8,041 nucleotides of DNA, taken from positions 1-8,041 of the forward strand of contig VFKI01000012.1 in NCBI GenBank assembly GCA_009885665.1, read 5' to 3'. Each line of letters begins with the position of its first letter. Within the stretch, counting starts at the first letter, position 1. Shown piece after piece: positions 6,349 through 8,041 of this stretch. This stretch comes from Gammaproteobacteria bacterium. Lineage in GTDB: Bacteria > Pseudomonadota > Gammaproteobacteria > DSM-16500. The position numbers and the translations under genes were made by a program. Under the pieces are notes generated by a model. That model was not told the origin of the DNA. It did not search any database and worked only from the letters and a program-made list of their open reading frames with translations.

Positions 6349-6354
6349 TATAAT
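6349..6354 (+). promoter_or_regulatory. -10 of the ankyrin gene promoter
   Basis: A perfect TATAAT lies 24 bp before the start codon. TTGAGG at 6322-6327 is the nearest -35-like hexamer but with a 21-bp spacer, so the -35 is weak or replaced by an activator. Initiation near 6361 would leave a leader of about 18 nt that begins just before the Shine-Dalgarno. Confidence 0.45.
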
Positions 6355-6378
6355 TACAACCAAATAAGAGGTTTTACT

Positions 6379-7842
6379 ATGTTAAACGACGAAAAAGCAT
6401 TATCCTCCGCAGATAACATCGTTTCAAATACTGCTGCGCCTGAAACGCTACAGCATAAATTTAGAACCTTACTCCTCTCTACGGACACGCTTAAACTTGA
6501 TTTAGCTTTACGTGAAGACCCCACCCTCATTACACAACAAGACGAAGAGGGTGCAACGATTTTACATCACATTGTAGAATATGGCGCTATTGCTGGCAAA
6601 CACACAATAGCGCCAATTTTAGATATACTATTTAAAACGCCTGGACTGGATTTTCACATTAAAGATATACGAAGGGATACACCACTCCATATTGCCGCCG
6701 CGCTTTGCTATCAGGAAACAACCAGCCAATTTCTTTTTCCTGCGCTTGTTCAAGCAGCAGAAAAACATAACTTTAACTTCTCGACACTCGACCAAGAAGG
6801 CAACACTGTTTTGCATATCGCAACAAAAACGCAATATGAAGATATTTATGGCAAAAAAACACATAATGGTACAACCGTAATAGCGCATGCAGCTAACCCA
6901 GGATTAAATGTTTTGTCTGCCGCAGGAAAAACAGCATTTTTTTATGCAGTAAAACAGGCTATCTCTAAACACAGCGACTTTGACTTTAGTGCAGTTGATG
7001 CACTGTTGAATGCTGGCGCAGACCCTATACTGCACGAATCTAATGATGACAATCCACTCACAATGCTGGAAAAATATTTCGAACTTCTAAATAATGTTTT
7101 AAATAGAAATATAGACCTAGCCCCAGACAAGCAGCAATGGATAGAAAATAGAATCGCGCAACTAAGCCTGTTAAACAAAAGAATTTACGCCACCCCTTAT
7201 TGGATAAGCTACAACGAAATCAAAAAAAATGCGCTCATGCTTGCTCAGGCAAGCAGAACTACCGCTTTCTTTAAAGATATCTCCCTTGATTTACAAAAAA
7301 AAATCGCAGGTCTTACCGGCGATCCTCAAGTTCATGACATAAAGCAAACAGAAAAGATTGTCAGTAAATATCGCAACCAATTAAAAGAAGAAAAAACATT
7401 CCTTCATGCCGTAAAACAGATTATCCACCAACTCGGCGACTTTAAAGCAGTTAATGCACTGCTGGATGCTGGCGTCGACCCTATACTGCACGGCGCTGAT
7501 GATGAAAATCCACTCCCAATGCTGGAAGAACACCTTGAACAGCTAAAGATTGAGTTATTTGACACGAGAGACCCCAAAGAGCAGCAATGGATAGAAAATA
7601 GAATCACGCAAATAAGCCAGTTAAACAAAAGAATTTGCGCCACCCCTCATTGGATAAGCTACAACGAAATCAAAAAAAATGCTCGCATGCTTGCTCAAGC
7701 AAGCAGAACCACAACTTTATTTAAAGATATCTCTCCTAAATTACAAAGAAAAATTGCAGGCCTTACCGGCGATCCTCAAGCACATGACACAACACAAGCA
7801 GAGAAGATTGCCAGTAAACATTACAACCGGCTAACGCATTAA
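6379..7842 (+). CDS. ankyrin-repeat-like protein with tandem C-terminal duplication
   Basis: The product is 487 residues. The ATG at 6379 is preceded by TAAGAGG at 6365-6371 with a 7-nt gap, an excellent ribosome site; the frame is open further upstream into the tRNA, but that extension is not credible. There is no signal peptide or membrane segment, so a cytosolic or type IV-secreted protein is possible. The N-terminal part has ankyrin-like units: GATILHHIVEYGA (58-70), DTPLHIAAALC (100-110), GNTVLHIATK (141-150) and KTAFFYAV (184-191). Residues 190-334 are repeated as 344-484, each copy starting with an ankyrin-like LLNAGADPIL or LLDAGVDPIL segment followed by a helical stretch containing QQWIENRI, WISYNEIKKNA, MLAQASRTT and KKIAGLTGDPQ or its variant. 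I do not recognise this second module. The gene is visibly more A/T-rich than the operon on its left and lies between repeats of the tRNA 3' end. An effector role is inference from style only. Confidence 0.88.
   Translation: MLNDEKALSSADNIVSNTAAPETLQHKFRTLLLSTDTLKLDLALREDPTLITQQDEEGATILHHIVEYGAIAGKHTIAPILDILFKTPGLDFHIKDIRRDTPLHIAAALCYQETTSQFLFPALVQAAEKHNFNFSTLDQEGNTVLHIATKTQYEDIYGKKTHNGTTVIAHAANPGLNVLSAAGKTAFFYAVKQAISKHSDFDFSAVDALLNAGADPILHESNDDNPLTMLEKYFELLNNVLNRNIDLAPDKQQWIENRIAQLSLLNKRIYATPYWISYNEIKKNALMLAQASRTTAFFKDISLDLQKKIAGLTGDPQVHDIKQTEKIVSKYRNQLKEEKTFLHAVKQIIHQLGDFKAVNALLDAGVDPILHGADDENPLPMLEEHLEQLKIELFDTRDPKEQQWIENRITQISQLNKRICATPHWISYNEIKKNARMLAQASRTTTLFKDISPKLQRKIAGLTGDPQAHDTTQAEKIASKHYNRLTH
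6946..7380 (+). repeat. intragenic duplication, copy 1
   Basis: This encodes residues 190-334 of the ankyrin-like protein. The matching copy is 7408-7830. Long stretches are identical at DNA level, for example CAGCAATGGATAGAAAATAG at 7132-7151 and 7583-7602, which points to a fairly recent tandem duplication. Copy 2 lacks a few codons near its start and middle. Confidence 0.85.
7408..7830 (+). repeat. intragenic duplication, copy 2
   Basis: This encodes residues 344-484 and is the second copy of the 6946-7380 unit. Differences from copy 1 cluster around the linker before QQWIENRI and in the last 20 residues, while the SYNEIKKNA and KIAGLTGDPQ core is almost unchanged. The protein ends three residues after this copy. 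Confidence 0.85.
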
Positions 7843-7862
7843 AAACGGGGATTACCACTCAG

Positions 7863-7896
7863 CCCAGGCTCGAGTCCAGGTGAGTCCATTGTAAAT
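7863..7896. repeat. direct repeat copy 2: degraded tRNA 3' end
   Basis: It matches the tRNA T arm, acceptor 3' strand and 8 flanking bases (6183-6216) at 30 of 34 positions. The T stem is broken by a mismatch in its middle pair (CCAGG opposite CCAGG) and there is no upstream tRNA half, so this is a remnant and not a functional tRNA. It begins 21 bp after the ankyrin stop codon. Confidence 0.8.
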
Positions 7897-7913
7897 ATAA
7901 GGTAACTATTCAG

Positions 7914-8041
7914 ATGGCTACTCGGGCAAATAGCTCGCCGGCGTCACGCCACTTAAGGGGGAGAATCGCGATTCTCCCCCCTAAGGATCCCCCATCGCGT
8001 AAAGTCAGGTTGCACCTGGCCTCGCTGGTGTTTTTCGAAGA
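7914..8041 (+). CDS. possible start of an unidentified ORF (cut by window end)
   Basis: From the ATG at 7914 the frame stays open to the window edge (42 codons), with AAGG at 7900-7903 about 10 nt upstream. The peptide begins MATRANSSPASRHLRG and later reads RLHLASLVFFE. It runs straight through the palindrome at 7952-7985, which is unusual for a real gene, and I recognise no family. It may be a chance frame in repeat DNA. Confidence 0.2.
   Translation, partial: MATRANSSPASRHLRGRIAILPPKDPPSRKVRLHLASLVFFE
7952..7985. other. strong palindrome / hairpin
   Basis: GGGGGAGAATCG (7957-7968) is followed directly by its exact reverse complement (7969-7980). Beyond one A-C mismatch four more pairs follow (CTTA/TAAG), giving 16 of 17 pairs with no spacer. 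No T-run follows on either strand, so a normal intrinsic terminator is unlikely. It may be a repetitive extragenic palindrome, a transcription end for the ankyrin gene, or an element end. Confidence 0.8.
7989..8003. repeat. second repeated block, copy 2
   Basis: It matches 6301-6315 with one difference in 15 bases and follows the palindrome directly. Together with the degraded tRNA end at 7863 it shows that about 140 bp of tRNA end plus flank exists twice, with insertions and deletions in the middle. Confidence 0.55.

Noticed and set aside
6178..6378. N-terminal extension of the ankyrin protein into the tRNA gene
   Set aside because: It would start inside the tRNA and cross the C10 tract; the ATG at 6379 has a strong Shine-Dalgarno and a promoter just upstream.
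1..8041. CRISPR array, integrase, transposase or restriction system
   Set aside because: No regularly spaced repeats and no such protein motifs were seen on either strand.

Overview
The window is a stretch of gammaproteobacterial chromosome centred on the macromolecular-synthesis cluster rpsU - yqeY - dnaG - rpoD, with tsaD divergent on the left. On the right lies a more A/T-rich accessory segment holding a tRNA gene and an ankyrin-type gene. The RpoD, DnaG, bS21 and TsaD sequences are clearly gammaproteobacterial. A YqeY gene between rpsU and dnaG, together with a large ankyrin-like protein of effector style, would fit a host-associated lineage such as the Legionellales/Coxiellaceae. That placement is an inference from gene order and protein style, not a measured phylogeny.

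Layout: 1-935 (minus) is most of tsaD, cut by the window edge. 936-1108 is a divergent promoter region with a clear extended -10 for tsaD. 1109-3525 (plus) holds rpsU, yqeY (ATGA overlap) and dnaG, tightly packed; the dnaG start codon sits in the arm of a short perfect inverted repeat. 3526-3784 is a 259-bp gap that begins with a consensus -10 and contains a long imperfect hairpin, probably a structured leader of rpoD. 3785-5632 is rpoD. Nine bases later comes a HEPN-family gene of the HI0074 type (RX4HXY motif intact) with no visible nucleotidyltransferase partner. 6135-6208 is a tRNA with anticodon CAU, most likely the lysidine-type tRNA-Ile2, with no encoded CCA. 6379-7842 encodes a 487-residue ankyrin-like protein with a recent tandem internal duplication.

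The accessory part has unusual architecture. The 3' end of the tRNA gene plus its flank recurs, degraded, immediately after the ankyrin gene (30 of 34 positions identical, 1680 bp apart). A second short block about 100 bp downstream recurs with nearly the same spacing. The ankyrin gene is therefore bracketed like the cargo of a small element that used the tRNA 3' end as target, although no integrase is visible. A run of ten C residues lies upstream of the ankyrin promoter, and a very strong palindrome lies after the second repeat.

How the genes work together: bS21 (translation initiation), primase (replication) and sigma-70 (transcription) are the classic co-regulated set, and TsaD (t6A tRNA modification) is their usual divergent neighbour. 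The HEPN gene appears to have been added to the 3' end of this operon. The ankyrin gene has its own promoter and strong Shine-Dalgarno and is probably independent of the housekeeping block.
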